A stretch of DNA of 64,000 nucleotides from Maricaulis sp034670125 (GTDB lineage: Bacteria > Pseudomonadota > Alphaproteobacteria > Caulobacterales > Maricaulaceae). Position 1 is the first letter of the stretch, and every line of letters begins with the position of its first letter. Both the position numbers and the translations under genes were made by a program. Shown here one piece after another: positions 1-8,601 of this stretch. The stretch is taken from positions 1 to 64,000 of the forward strand of contig NZ_JAXMOC010000008.1 in the NCBI RefSeq assembly GCF_034670125.1, written 5' to 3'. The notes beneath the pieces are model-generated. The model was not told the DNA's origin and did no database searches. It saw nothing but the letters and a program-made list of their open reading frames with translations.

Positions 1-429
1 AGGCCCAACCAACACAACCGCGCCGATGAACCCGATCAGCCAGAGGGACAATCAACTCGCCGCCCCCGGCCAAGGAGGGCGGTGTTTAAGCCGCCCCAAA
101 CCTGAAGTCAATCACGTTTTTCAGGGTCGTGCAGGAGTTTCTCAGTGGTCCGAAAACCGGCGAAAAAATCACTGCCCGGCGCATCGAATTCGGCGCACCA
201 GCTTGACTTAGAAAAGCGACAAGACCTCGTATAATAAACAAACGACGCTGGTCCGCAAGGGGTAAACCGCTGCGGCAGCGCCGGTGTGAGCGGGGTTCTA
301 CAGGACGCCGTGACAGACGCAACCCCCTGATGCGGCTTTTGCTGCAGGAAATGCGGGACCGCCTCGCAATAGCCCTGTCACACAAGGCAAACGGCGTGTG
401 CAGTACCAGTCCTGGCGCGCCGCTAGCAG
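1..429. other. Left-edge region without a convincing gene
   Basis: No open frame here looks like a protein; the short frames are rich in Arg and Ser and lack any recognisable motif. A consensus -10 hexamer TATAAT lies at 230-235, with TTAGAA 16 bp upstream, so transcription rightwards is possible, but nothing recognisable follows before the convergent CBS gene. On the minus strand, bases 53 to 1 read LSLWLIGFIGAVVLVGP, which looks like the start of a small membrane protein running off the window; no ribosome binding site supports it. A GC-rich hairpin (60-65 with 77-82) is also visible. Confidence 0.4.
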
Positions 430-861
430 TCAGGACCGGATATAGGCCTGCAGCGCAGCCGTCTCGGCCTCCATCTCGGCAATCTTGGCCTTGACCACAT
501 CACCGATGGAAATGATCCCCAGCAATTGGTCATCCTCGAGAATGGGAATGTGGCGAACCCGACGCTCTGTCATCAGGACCATGAGCGCGTTGAGGTCGAT
601 ATCCCGACCGGCAATGACAAACGCCTGGGTCAGGGCCTGGGCAACCGGGCGCTGGAGGCAGGCCGCGCCGTTCAGCGCCATCTCCCGGACCAGGTCGCGC
701 TCGGACAGGATGGCGATCGGCCGGCCGGTGCCGTCCTCGACCAGCAGGGCCCCGATGCCGTGGGAATCAAGCAGGCGGGCGGCCTCTTCCAAAGTGGCCG
801 TTTCGCGGATCGAGATCACGTCCCGTCCCTTGCCCCGAAGAATCGCATCTACAATCATCAC
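430..861 (-). CDS. CBS-domain pair protein
   Basis: This 143-aa protein consists almost only of two CBS domains, roughly residues 9-62 and 75-130, each carrying the usual pattern of a hydrophobic strand followed by a D/S-rich turn (SERDLVREM in the first, SIGDVVKAK in the second). CBS pairs bind adenine nucleotides and usually sense energy state for a partner enzyme or channel, but stand-alone versions like this are functionally uncharacterised. A short helical C-terminal tail (KAKIAEMEAETAALQAY) could mediate oligomerisation. It is transcribed alone on the minus strand, divergent from the DUF2157 gene. Confidence 0.85.
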   Translation of the reverse strand: MMIVDAILRGKGRDVISIRETATLEEAARLLDSHGIGALLVEDGTGRPIAILSERDLVREMALNGAACLQRPVAQALTQAFVIAGRDIDLNALMVLMTERRVRHIPILEDDQLLGIISIGDVVKAKIAEMEAETAALQAYIRS

Positions 862-1045
862 CGGCCTCCTGCCTTATCAAGGTTGCATGATACCACAAAA
901 CCGCCGTCCTGTCCCTCACGCTTCCGACGGCGGCGGCGGAATGTGAATCAAGCTTTCATGGACAGGCCTGCACACCTCCGCCACCCTGCCCGCTCACGCT
1001 CGCGATCACGCCTCCGGGGCGGTGCGGGCAGCAGGAGTGGCACCG

Positions 1046-2374
1046 ATGGGTTATCTGCAACGCCTGACACGGGATCTGGATCGCTGGATCGATTCCGATC
1101 TCGTCGATGCCGACAATCGGACCGCGATTCTCGCTGACGCCGCCCGCCCGCGCCGCGGCGCCTCGGCGCTGGGCGCCCTGACGATCCTGGGCGCCGTCCT
1201 GCTGGGCCTGTCGGCGCTGACCTTCGTCGGCGCCAATTGGGAGATGATTCCCCGCCTCCTGCGCTTCGGCCTGATGCTGAGCCTGCTGTGGATCTGCCTG
1301 CTGGCGGCCGGACAGGCGTTCCAACGAGACGCAAAAACGCTGGGCCACGCCCTCGCCTTGCTCGGCGTGGTACTGTTCGGCGCCGCGATCATGCTGACCG
1401 CCCAGACCTTCAACATGACTTCCTTTCGCAATACGGCCGTCCTGATCTGGGCGGTCGCCGGCGGCCTGACCGCCTGGCAGGTGAGGTCACGGCCGGTTCT
1501 GATCCTGGCCACCGGGCTGGGAGCGCTGTGGGCAGGACTGGAAGCGGGCAATGTCCATGTCCCGGGCACGGTGTGGGCCTACCTGCCGGTCGCCGCGGCC
1601 TGTGCCTTTCTGGCCATACGGATGCGCTCCTTCGTGTCCGTGCATCTGGTCTCGCTGGCGCTGGCGTTGTGGATCGCCCACGCGCTCCATGTGTGGCAGG
1701 ACCTGCATGCCGTCGGCGCCCTGGCGGTACAGGCCGCGGCCATACTGGTCTTCGCGGCCCTGGCGCTGACCGGATCGGTCCTGCGCGACCGCAAGATCCC
1801 CGGCGCCGGCATTGTCGCCGGCTGGATGACGCTGATCACCCTGTTTGCGGCCTTGCTGATCCAGATCCCCCTGGACGGTCACCTTGCCGCCCATGACACA
1901 TCGAACGTCACCGGTTACGGCGCCCTCGCCCTGCCGGCACTGGCTGTCATCGCCCTCCTGTGTGCGCTGCGCGTGACCGCCGGGCAGTTGAAGGTCTCGG
2001 AGGCGGGGGCATTGTTTGCCACTGCGCTGGCCATCGCTGCCCTGCCCGTCGCCCTGGGTGGGGAACCGGACGCCGCACCGCTGGTCCTGCGCATGCTGGT
2101 CGGCGGGTTGATCTACAGTGCCTGCGTGGCGCTGATCCTGATCGGCTCGCGCCAGTCGGCCACAACGCTGCGCACGATCGGCATCATCGGTTTCGTGGCG
2201 CAGACGCTTTATGTCTATGCGGAGACTTTCGAAGGCCTGCTCGACACGTCCCTGTTCTTCTTCCTCGGCGGGTTGCTCCTGTTTGGTGCCAGCTTCGTCC
2301 TCTGGCAGGCGCAAAAGCGGCGACGTCTCGCTGACCCGGACCCGGCCGACGCCAATCCCGGAGAGACATCATGA
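1046..2374 (+). CDS. DUF2157 family polytopic membrane protein
   Basis: A 442-aa integral membrane protein. After a soluble N-terminus of about 55 residues come some twelve hydrophobic segments separated by short loops. The N-terminal half matches DUF2157, including the GANWEMIP loop after the first membrane span. ATG 1046 is chosen because AGGAG lies 9 nt upstream; an upstream in-frame GTG at 1022 has no such site. It overlaps the next gene by 4 nt (ATCATGA), so the two are very likely translated as a pair. DUF2157 proteins are often encoded with GDYXXLXY proteins, as here. The function is unknown. Confidence 0.85.
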   Translation: MGYLQRLTRDLDRWIDSDLVDADNRTAILADAARPRRGASALGALTILGAVLLGLSALTFVGANWEMIPRLLRFGLMLSLLWICLLAAGQAFQRDAKTLGHALALLGVVLFGAAIMLTAQTFNMTSFRNTAVLIWAVAGGLTAWQVRSRPVLILATGLGALWAGLEAGNVHVPGTVWAYLPVAAACAFLAIRMRSFVSVHLVSLALALWIAHALHVWQDLHAVGALAVQAAAILVFAALALTGSVLRDRKIPGAGIVAGWMTLITLFAALLIQIPLDGHLAAHDTSNVTGYGALALPALAVIALLCALRVTAGQLKVSEAGALFATALAIAALPVALGGEPDAAPLVLRMLVGGLIYSACVALILIGSRQSATTLRTIGIIGFVAQTLYVYAETFEGLLDTSLFFFLGGLLLFGASFVLWQAQKRRRLADPDPADANPGETS

Positions 2375-2940
2375 GCCATCCGATGAAGAGCGCTCCAGCC
2401 CGGCTGGGACTGATCGCGGCGGCGATGACCGGATTTCTTGTCTTCATGCTGGTCAGCCACCAGAGCGCCCGGAATTCTGGAACGGAGCTGGTGATGGAGG
2501 TCGAGGGCTATGATCCTCGCGACATTTTCCTCGGTCACTACGCGATGATCCGCACGCCATTGGCAATGCTCGACCTCGCGGTCCTGGATGGTGATGACGC
2601 GTTCGAGGACCACGCGCCCGTCTTCGCGACGCTGGAGATCGGCACTGACGGGCTGGCCCGGCCGGTCGCTGTGTACCGGCAACACCCGGGTCAAGGCCTG
2701 GTGGCGGAAGGTCGGGTGGTGTGGGTCGGCGACGCCGTGCACGCCCGCTTCAATATCGAGCGCTATTACGCCAGTCGGGATCAGGCGCTGGCTCTGGAAG
2801 ACATGTTGCGCGACCAAGTGCCGGACGGTGGCAGTGCGCAAGCCCGTGTGCGGGTAATCCTGTCCCTTCCCGCCTCCGGCAACCTCATGATCAAGGGGTT
2901 CGAGATTGACGGGGCGCGCCATATCGACGGGCTCTGGTAA
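2371..2940 (+). CDS. GDYXXLXY-domain membrane-anchored protein
   Basis: This 189-aa protein has one N-terminal membrane segment (residues 11-29, LGLIAAAMTGFLVFMLVSH) and an extracytoplasmic domain. The family hallmark G-D-Y-x-x-L-x-Y is present in altered form as GHYAMIRT at about residues 55-62, following the typical PRDIFL lead-in, so Asp is His, Leu is Ile and the last Tyr is Thr. Later family features remain (a V-W-V-G-D-A-V-H-A-R-F stretch and a terminal G-x-x-H-I-D-G-L). It partners the DUF2157 gene, with which it overlaps by 4 nt. The biochemical role is unknown. Confidence 0.8.
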   Translation: MSHPMKSAPARLGLIAAAMTGFLVFMLVSHQSARNSGTELVMEVEGYDPRDIFLGHYAMIRTPLAMLDLAVLDGDDAFEDHAPVFATLEIGTDGLARPVAVYRQHPGQGLVAEGRVVWVGDAVHARFNIERYYASRDQALALEDMLRDQVPDGGSAQARVRVILSLPASGNLMIKGFEIDGARHIDGLW

Positions 2941-3618
2941 TCAGCCAGGCCGCTCTTCGAAGACCGCAATCACCAGCGGCGTCAGGATCACACCGCCCAG
3001 AGTACCGCCGATATGTCCGAGCCAGGCGATGGAGATCGGCATCATGTCCCCGACCAGTCCGATCATCAGATTGATGCCAATCCACGGCAGGGCCAGCCGC
3101 GCCATGCCGCGCCATCCGCCTCGGACCCATCCGGCAGCGGCTATCAGGCCCGAAACGGCCGTCGACGCACCGCCCATCGGCACAGGTGGGCCCTGATGAA
3201 GGACGGCCTCGAGCGAGGCGCCGCACACCGCGCAGGCAAAGAAGAGAAAGATGAAGCCCACGGACCCCAGCGCCCCCTGGCCCAGACGCGCGGCAACGGC
3301 CCGGCCGGTCGCCACCAGAATCGCCAGATTCATGGCAATATGGAGCAAGCCGAAATGGATGTAGACGTGGAGGAAAAGCGGCGCGACCGGGCCAAGCGGC
3401 TGGCTTGGCAATGAGGCTCCTCGCTCGGCAGCGATGAAGACGCCCGCGTTGAATACAGCGGCCCTGAATTGCGGCCAGACCTGACCGAGCAGTGACACGC
3501 CGACAAGGCTCAGGGCGATCAACAGCACGGCCGGTGGCATGGCGTTGAAGACCGGCGCGCGCGGCGGTGGAGGCCTGTCCCAAGGCCCGTCCGACCCGTC
3601 CCGCTGCGGCACACTCAT
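2941..3618 (-). CDS. Rhomboid-family intramembrane serine protease
   Basis: A 225-aa polytopic protein with about six membrane spans. Rhomboid signatures appear in order: HIAMN in the second span, the nucleophile Ser in GGAST, and the catalytic His in WLGHIGG near the C-terminus. The protein is predicted to cleave membrane-anchored substrates within the bilayer. The start at 3618 is chosen over 3648 because GGGAG sits about 10 nt upstream and the extra ten residues look non-native. A Pro-rich cytosolic N-terminus (DRPPPPRAP) precedes the first span. It diverges from the hfa operon and shares the intergenic region with its sigma-54 promoter. Confidence 0.9.
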   Translation of the reverse strand: MSVPQRDGSDGPWDRPPPPRAPVFNAMPPAVLLIALSLVGVSLLGQVWPQFRAAVFNAGVFIAAERGASLPSQPLGPVAPLFLHVYIHFGLLHIAMNLAILVATGRAVAARLGQGALGSVGFIFLFFACAVCGASLEAVLHQGPPVPMGGASTAVSGLIAAAGWVRGGWRGMARLALPWIGINLMIGLVGDMMPISIAWLGHIGGTLGGVILTPLVIAVFEERPG

Positions 3619-3718
3619 GGCGTCCACTCCCGTTTCACATTGCCCCAATCAGGCATTGCCCGGTCAAGGGCGACACGATTCCCCCAACAGGGGAACGGCT
3701 TTAGCCCGGCACACCCTT

Positions 3719-3734
3719 TGGCACGCGCGTTGCA
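3719..3734 (+). promoter_or_regulatory. Sigma-54 (RpoN) promoter of hfaABD
   Basis: The sequence TGGCAC-GCGCG-TTGCA matches the sigma-54 -24/-12 consensus, with the invariant GG (3720-3721) and GC (3732-3733) exactly 10 bp apart. Transcription would begin near 3745, giving a leader of about 30 nt that contains AAGGA (3760-3764) before the hfaA ATG at 3775. Such promoters need an AAA+ enhancer-binding activator; its site was not identified. This would tie holdfast anchoring to the RpoN-dependent polar development programme, which is inference. Confidence 0.75.
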
Positions 3735-3774
3735 ACTCCGGACACAGAATTCGCGTCTAAAAGGACATGACACA

Positions 3775-4206
3775 ATGAACACGCGCAGCTTCCCCACCGT
3801 CGTCGGTGCCGCTTTCGCCCTCGCAGCCATCAGTGCCGCGGCCCAGGCTCAGCAGGTCCAGACCACGGCTGGCTGGGAGCAGCCCTATGGCGGATCGACC
3901 GCACAGGCGAGCCAGCCCTGGTCGGGTGCAACCACCAGTGCCGGCGCCGCGGCGCGCTCAAGCGCCGGCAATCGCGTGATCATCGACGGAATCATCCAGA
4001 CCGGTGTCGGGGTTTCCACCCAGACCGGCCTGTTTGGCAGTGGCGGCGTCGGCGCAAACGCCTCCGCTATCGGCAACCAGCTCAACGTCAATGTGAGCGG
4101 CCAGTGGAACACGGTCATCGTGAATTCCACCCAAATCAATAATGGCGACATCAACGCCAGCGCGACGGCCCAAGGCAATGTGAGTACGGACAATGATCAA
4201 GACTAA
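3775..4206 (+). CDS. hfaA: Holdfast anchor protein HfaA
   Basis: A 143-aa secreted protein with a Sec signal peptide ending ISAAAQAQ (cleavage near residue 25). The mature part is rich in Gly, Ser, Asn and Gln and contains curlin-like strands such as NQLNVNVSGQWNTVIVNSTQ, typical of HfaA, an amyloid-like outer-surface subunit that ties the polysaccharide holdfast to the cell in Caulobacter and relatives. Assignment rests on this composition and on the hfaA-hfaB-hfaD order. The true start is ATG 3775 with AAGGA upstream. The gene overlaps hfaB by 14 nt, indicating coupled translation. Confidence 0.85.
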   Translation: MNTRSFPTVVGAAFALAAISAAAQAQQVQTTAGWEQPYGGSTAQASQPWSGATTSAGAAARSSAGNRVIIDGIIQTGVGVSTQTGLFGSGGVGANASAIGNQLNVNVSGQWNTVIVNSTQINNGDINASATAQGNVSTDNDQD

Positions 4207-5197
4207 GCTTTTGATGGCGACACTCGTCAGCGCGCTGGCGCTGACCGGTTGCGCCACAACGGCCCGCACAGGCGGGTCCGACGGCAATTATGCGACGCCG
4301 ATCGGCGGCGCGCCTGTCACAGCCAATCCGACGCCCTATTCCGAGGCGCTGGTCTGCCTCGCCAATTACGCCCGCGAGCATAATCTGCAATCGCCCCGCA
4401 TCGCTGTGGGACGGCTGGCGGATTACACCGGTCGGGCGTCGCTGGAAGGTGGAGCCGCGGTGACCCAGGGCGCTTCCCTGATGGCGATCTCGGCTTTTGC
4501 CAAGGCCGGTGTCCGCCTGGTGGAGCGTTTTGACACATCGGTGTCGGAACTCGAGCTTCGCTATGCCAACAATTCGCTGATCGGTGACAATGGCGCTCAG
4601 CGCCAGATTCATGCCGCATCGCTGCCCGGCTCCGACTTTCACCTGGTCGGCGGCATTACAGAGCTGAACTACAATATCCGCTCATCCGGCATCGACGTTC
4701 TGGGCGGCGACCGCGTCGACAGCGACCCGACAGGTGTCTTCAATCGCCGCATGTGGGTGATGAATATCGGACTTGATCTGCGCCTGAACGACACGCGCAC
4801 GATGGAGACGGTCGATGTGATCTCCTATCAGAAACAGATTGTCGGGCGCGAAATCTCTGCCGGCATCTTTGCCTTCTGGGACAATGCCGTCGTCGACATC
4901 TCCGGTGGCGGGCGCTCGCTCGAACCGGTCCAGCTGGCCGTGCGTTCGGTGATCGAACGCGCCGTGCTGGAAGTCTCGGCGCAGATGTACGGCGTCGATC
5001 CGGCCGCAGCCTGCACCTATGCCGATCCGATCGGCGGCAGCACGGGCGGTCACACCAATATTACCGGGGGCGTCAACGCCTCCACACCTTACGGCCAACG
5101 GGAGACTTCCAATGTCCAAGCGCGCAGCAATGTTGATCGCGGGCATGAGCGCCGCGACGATCACGTGCGCACCTATCTTCGCGGACGATACGACTGA
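4193..5197 (+). CDS. hfaB: Holdfast anchor secretion lipoprotein HfaB (CsgG-like)
   Basis: This 334-aa protein begins with a lipoprotein signal peptide with lipobox L-T-G-C (Cys20). The body resembles CsgG, the nonameric curli secretion channel of the outer membrane: the PRIAVGRLADYTGR segment near residues 65-80 and the R-L-V-E-R-F-D motif near 105. HfaB is expected to export HfaA and HfaD to the surface. Its last ~28 codons overlap hfaD in another frame (86 nt), giving a charged tail that is the frame-shifted reading of the HfaD signal-peptide region. The overlaps on both sides indicate a tightly coupled operon. Confidence 0.88.
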   Translation: MIKTKLLMATLVSALALTGCATTARTGGSDGNYATPIGGAPVTANPTPYSEALVCLANYAREHNLQSPRIAVGRLADYTGRASLEGGAAVTQGASLMAISAFAKAGVRLVERFDTSVSELELRYANNSLIGDNGAQRQIHAASLPGSDFHLVGGITELNYNIRSSGIDVLGGDRVDSDPTGVFNRRMWVMNIGLDLRLNDTRTMETVDVISYQKQIVGREISAGIFAFWDNAVVDISGGGRSLEPVQLAVRSVIERAVLEVSAQMYGVDPAAACTYADPIGGSTGGHTNITGGVNASTPYGQRETSNVQARSNVDRGHERRDDHVRTYLRGRYD

Positions 5198-6350
5198 GAT
5201 CCTGAACGGCCAGGTCAATCTGGACGCCGCGATCACGGTCGTGACGGACGGTGAAACCGACCAGGCCAACTCCGTCTCCCAGTCTGCCATCGGCGCCGCC
5301 AATGCGCTGACCGTGGACGTGGTGGAGCGGCATGATATCCAGTCTGATCAGACCTTCTCAGGTTCGGTCGATGCCCGCGCGGAAACGCGTGCGACGATCA
5401 TTGACGGCGCCGCCATTACCACCGCTTCGGCGATGGGCAATTCGGCCAGCGTGATCAATGACAATGGCATGGATGCACAAATCAACCAGACGGCACTGGA
5501 CGGCTCGACGGTCGCCGCGACAGCTCGCCTGGAAGTCGGCAGCTATGCGATCTCCTCGGTCACCTCGGCAACCGCCTCGGCCAATGCCTTCCAGGGCACC
5601 ACCTATGGCAGCGACACCAATCTCGCCCTGCGCCAGGACACCGGCGCCGACGTCACGGCTGACAGCTTTGTCCTCGCCACCGATGCCGGCCTTGGCTATG
5701 CGGCAACCGTACTCGGCGCGGCCAATGGCAATTCGGCGCAACTGGAAGGCTATTATGACAACCCGTCCCAGGTCGTTGATGTCGACCAGGACAATCGCGG
5801 CACTGTGACGGCACGGGCCGGCACCGAGGCTGGCGGCACGGCGATCAGCCAGACCGTCGTTGCGTCGGCCAATGGCAATTCGGTGTGGATGCAGAATGAA
5901 TACGGCTACGCCCATATCCAGGGCGAGCAGGACAATGACGGTGCGGTCACGGCCGAATCGGAAATCCTGGTCGGCAATTTCGATGCCGATGTCCTCTCGG
6001 TGTCAGCGGAAGGTGTGGGCAACTCCGCCATCATCTCCAATATCGGCGCCGACGCCTTCATGGGGCTGGACCAGACCAACAACGCCGCTGTGACCGCCCG
6101 GGCCACACTCGGCGGCGATGCCGGCGGCTCGGCCCTGGTCTCGGCGACAGCCTTCGGCAATGCCGCCACGACCTATGTCTGTTCGGAATGCCCGGTCACG
6201 GCCTGGGGCAATACCAACCAGACCAACAACGCCGCTGTCAGTTCCTTTGTGACGGGCGGCATGACAACTGGCGGAATCCTCTCCGGCGCGGCCACGGCGA
6301 TCGGCAATTCCGCCACCTACCAGACAGTGAACCCGCACACGGGCAACTGA
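5112..6350 (+). CDS. hfaD: Holdfast anchor protein HfaD
   Basis: A 412-aa secreted protein. The signal peptide MSKRAAMLIAGMSAATITCA leads into an Ala/Asn/Thr-rich, largely beta-strand repeat protein. Recurrent units include GNS tripeptides (ANGNSAQL, ANGNSVWM, GVGNSAII, AIGNSATY) and Q-x-N-x-x-x-V-T-A-x-A segments (QDNRGTVTARA, QTNNAAVTARA). HfaD is the large surface adhesin that with HfaA forms the holdfast anchor. ATG 5112 is chosen over the upstream in-frame 5019 because GGGAG lies 7-8 nt upstream and a proper signal peptide begins there. It ends the operon just before a strong terminator. Confidence 0.85.
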   Translation: MSKRAAMLIAGMSAATITCAPIFADDTTEILNGQVNLDAAITVVTDGETDQANSVSQSAIGAANALTVDVVERHDIQSDQTFSGSVDARAETRATIIDGAAITTASAMGNSASVINDNGMDAQINQTALDGSTVAATARLEVGSYAISSVTSATASANAFQGTTYGSDTNLALRQDTGADVTADSFVLATDAGLGYAATVLGAANGNSAQLEGYYDNPSQVVDVDQDNRGTVTARAGTEAGGTAISQTVVASANGNSVWMQNEYGYAHIQGEQDNDGAVTAESEILVGNFDADVLSVSAEGVGNSAIISNIGADAFMGLDQTNNAAVTARATLGGDAGGSALVSATAFGNAATTYVCSECPVTAWGNTNQTNNAAVSSFVTGGMTTGGILSGAATAIGNSATYQTVNPHTGN

Positions 6351-6379
6351 CGACTTCCCATGCCTTGGGAAAACCCTGG

Positions 6380-6415
6380 CCCCGGTCGCGTGTTGTGCGA
6401 CCGGGGCTCTTTTTT
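6380..6415 (+). terminator. Rho-independent terminator of hfaABD
   Basis: A 10-bp perfect GC stem (6380-6389 with 6397-6406) with a 7-nt loop is followed by a T-rich run. It lies 30 bp after hfaD. Confidence 0.85.
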
Positions 6416-6493
6416 GCCTGACAGACGTCCCGAGCTCGGCGCGACAAGGGCTGACAGCTCCGCTTTCGGGCCGGTTCGCCTGTCGCTCCGCCG

Positions 6494-7276
6494 TCAATCG
6501 GCCGGGTCTATTCGCGGCGTCACGCCGACCGCTTCGACCATCGTGGCGATCCGCTGGATCACCAGGTCCAGCTGGACTTCATCCGTCGCGCGAGCCACCA
6601 GGTGGGTACCGCGCTTGATTTCACCGGCTTTGACTTCGAGAAAATACGGATAGGACCCGATCGAGACCTCGGGAAACTCCGTTGCCAGCCTGCCAAGCGC
6701 TTCCGCGACATCACCTTCGCGCAGATTGTCGCCCTTGACCGAGCGCGACCTGGTCACCGCCCCGCCCTCGAGCCGGTGGTCGATGTCATTGAGCATGCCG
6801 GCGACGATGGAGGGCACACCGGCAAGGGTGAAGACATTGCCAGTCTGGAAGCCGGGCGCGCCGGTGACCGGATTGATGATCAGGCTGGCGCCATCGGGAA
6901 TTCGGGCCATCCGCTTGCGGCTCTCGGTGACCGGCGTTTGGGTCTTGGCATACCAGTCTTCGATGATCGCCAGTGCATCGTCGCGGACATCGATGCCGAC
7001 GCCAAAGGCAGCGGCGACGGCGTCTGCGGTGATGTCATCATGGGTCGGACCGATACCGCCGGTGGTGAAGACATAATCATGGCCGGCCCGCAGCGTGTTC
7101 AGGGCATCGACGATGACGTCGGTCTCGTCGGGCACGACCCGGCATTCCATCACATTGATCCCCAGCGGAGCGAGGAAGCGGGCGATCTGGTTGAGGTTCT
7201 TGTCCTGGGTGCGGCCGGACAGGACCTCGTCGCCGATCAGAAGAACCGCTGCCGTCACCCGTTTGCCCGTGGCCAT
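6494..7276 (-). CDS. CinA-type molybdopterin-binding-fold protein
   Basis: This 260-aa protein carries the MoCF/MoaB-Mog fold of the CinA N-terminal domain: GDEVLSGRTQDKN near the start and TTGGIGPTHDDIT near residues 70-82. It lacks the C-terminal CinA nicotinamide-nucleotide amidase domain, so it is the short stand-alone form often annotated as competence/damage-inducible protein A or molybdopterin-binding protein. In full CinA this fold is associated with hydrolysis of damaged NAD intermediates; the activity of the short form is uncertain. ATG 7276 is preferred because AAGGA is 8 nt upstream. Confidence 0.85.
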   Translation of the reverse strand: MATGKRVTAAVLLIGDEVLSGRTQDKNLNQIARFLAPLGINVMECRVVPDETDVIVDALNTLRAGHDYVFTTGGIGPTHDDITADAVAAAFGVGIDVRDDALAIIEDWYAKTQTPVTESRKRMARIPDGASLIINPVTGAPGFQTGNVFTLAGVPSIVAGMLNDIDHRLEGGAVTRSRSVKGDNLREGDVAEALGRLATEFPEVSIGSYPYFLEVKAGEIKRGTHLVARATDEVQLDLVIQRIATMVEAVGVTPRIDPAD

Positions 7277-7342
7277 GAGAATCATCCTTAAGTCGCACAC
7301 ACGCCTGACCGTATATGTGCCACTCGCGGGGAAGTCCAAGTC

Positions 7343-8050
7343 ATGAAATTTCCGACGGACCTGATCGAAGGCCGACTGGTCAGACGCTACAAGCGCTTCT
7401 TCGCCGATGTCGAACTGGCGGGCGGAGATGTGGTGACGGCGCACTGTGCCAATACCGGCGCGATGACGGGTATCAAGACGCCGGGCCTGCCGGTCTGGCT
7501 GTCGCGTTCGGACAATCCCAAGCGCAAGCTGAAATACACTTGGGAGCTCGTCGAGGCGGAGGGCACCTTGATCGGCACCCTGCCCAATCTCGCCAATTCG
7601 CTGGCGGAAGAGGCGGTGAATGCCGGCGTGATCAGCGAGCTGACCAGCTATGACAGCCTGCGACGCGAGGTGAAATATGGCGAAAACTCCCGCATCGATT
7701 TGCTGCTGGAAGGCCATGGCCGTCCAGCCTGCTGGGTCGAGGTGAAGAATGTCCACTGGCAGCGTGGGCCCGGCATTGCGGAGTTTCCCGATGGTGTGAC
7801 CTCACGCGGGGCCAAGCATCTGGTGGAGCTGGCCAACCAGGTGAAGGCAGGTGAGCGCGCGGTGCAACTCTTCATCGTCCAGCGCAGTGATTGCGAGGTG
7901 CTGCGACCAGCCGGGGATATCGATCCGGTCTATGCGCAAACCCTGCGAGCCAGCGCGGAAGCCGGGGTTGAAGTCCTCGCCTATGCCTGCGACGTCTCCC
8001 CGGAGGCGGTCACCATAACCCGTCCGATGCGCGTGGAGCTGGACCAATGA
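7343..8050 (+). CDS. sfsA: SfsA DNA/RNA nuclease family protein
   Basis: A 235-aa full-length SfsA protein: CANTGAMTG near residue 35, SRIDLLLEG near 115 and CWVEVKNV with FPDGVTSRGAKHL near 130-155, the conserved putative nuclease core (E-x-K). SfsA was first described as a sugar-fermentation stimulation protein in E. coli and the fold resembles restriction-endonuclease-like nucleases. Start ATG 7343. It overlaps the following thioesterase by 4 nt (ATGA), so they form a two-gene operon. Confidence 0.9.
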   Translation: MKFPTDLIEGRLVRRYKRFFADVELAGGDVVTAHCANTGAMTGIKTPGLPVWLSRSDNPKRKLKYTWELVEAEGTLIGTLPNLANSLAEEAVNAGVISELTSYDSLRREVKYGENSRIDLLLEGHGRPACWVEVKNVHWQRGPGIAEFPDGVTSRGAKHLVELANQVKAGERAVQLFIVQRSDCEVLRPAGDIDPVYAQTLRASAEAGVEVLAYACDVSPEAVTITRPMRVELDQ

Positions 8051-8523
8051 GCGACGACTGGAACGGTTGGGATCTGCCGGATGCCTATATCCACCGCATC
8101 ACCGTGACCGGGAAGGACATCGACAGTTTCGGTCACGCCAACAACGCCCGCTATCTGGAATGGGCCGACGAGGCTGCCTGGACGCACTGGTTCTCCAAGG
8201 GTGAGCACTATTCGATGGAGGCCTGCGCGAAGGATGATCGCGGCATCGCCATCATCCGCACCGAAGCTGACTATCTGGGCCATGTCAGATTGGGCGACGA
8301 CATCGACTGCGCCGTCTGGATCAGCCGGTCCGATGGTCGCCTGCGGGCTGAACGCCGTTACCATTTCCGCCGGGCAAGCGATGGCGCAACTGTGTTTCGT
8401 GCCCTCACCAAGGTTGTCTGCTTCCAGCTGTCCACAGGACGCCCGGCCCGAATGACTCCAATCTTTTCAGACCACTACTCTGTCCTCCCGTCCGTTGCGG
8501 CGGCGCTTGTGACTGAAAGTTAA
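8047..8523 (+). CDS. Acyl-CoA thioesterase (4HBT hotdog fold)
   Basis: A 158-aa single-domain hotdog protein. The DSFGHANNARYLEWADEA segment (residues 22-39) is the canonical active-site helix region of 4-hydroxybenzoyl-CoA/YbgC-type thioesterases; the usual catalytic Asp of the D-x-x-x-H-V-N pattern is present as D-S-F-G-H-A-N. It likely hydrolyses an acyl-CoA; the substrate cannot be told. Translationally coupled to sfsA. Confidence 0.8.
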   Translation: MSDDWNGWDLPDAYIHRITVTGKDIDSFGHANNARYLEWADEAAWTHWFSKGEHYSMEACAKDDRGIAIIRTEADYLGHVRLGDDIDCAVWISRSDGRLRAERRYHFRRASDGATVFRALTKVVCFQLSTGRPARMTPIFSDHYSVLPSVAAALVTES

Positions 8524-8601
8524 CAATCTGCCGAGATTGTGCCCAAGCGCCTGCCCCCTATAGTCCGCCGCGACACCAACACCTCTTTGGGGGAGGCTCT
8601 T

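Noticed and set aside
203..235. TTGACT ... TATAAT promoter near the left edge
   Set aside because: The spacing between these two hexamers is 21 bp, too long for a normal promoter, and no gene follows; kept only as a note in the region entry.
86..385. 99-aa minus-strand frame at the left edge
   Set aside because: Arg/Ser-rich, no ribosome binding site, no recognisable motif.
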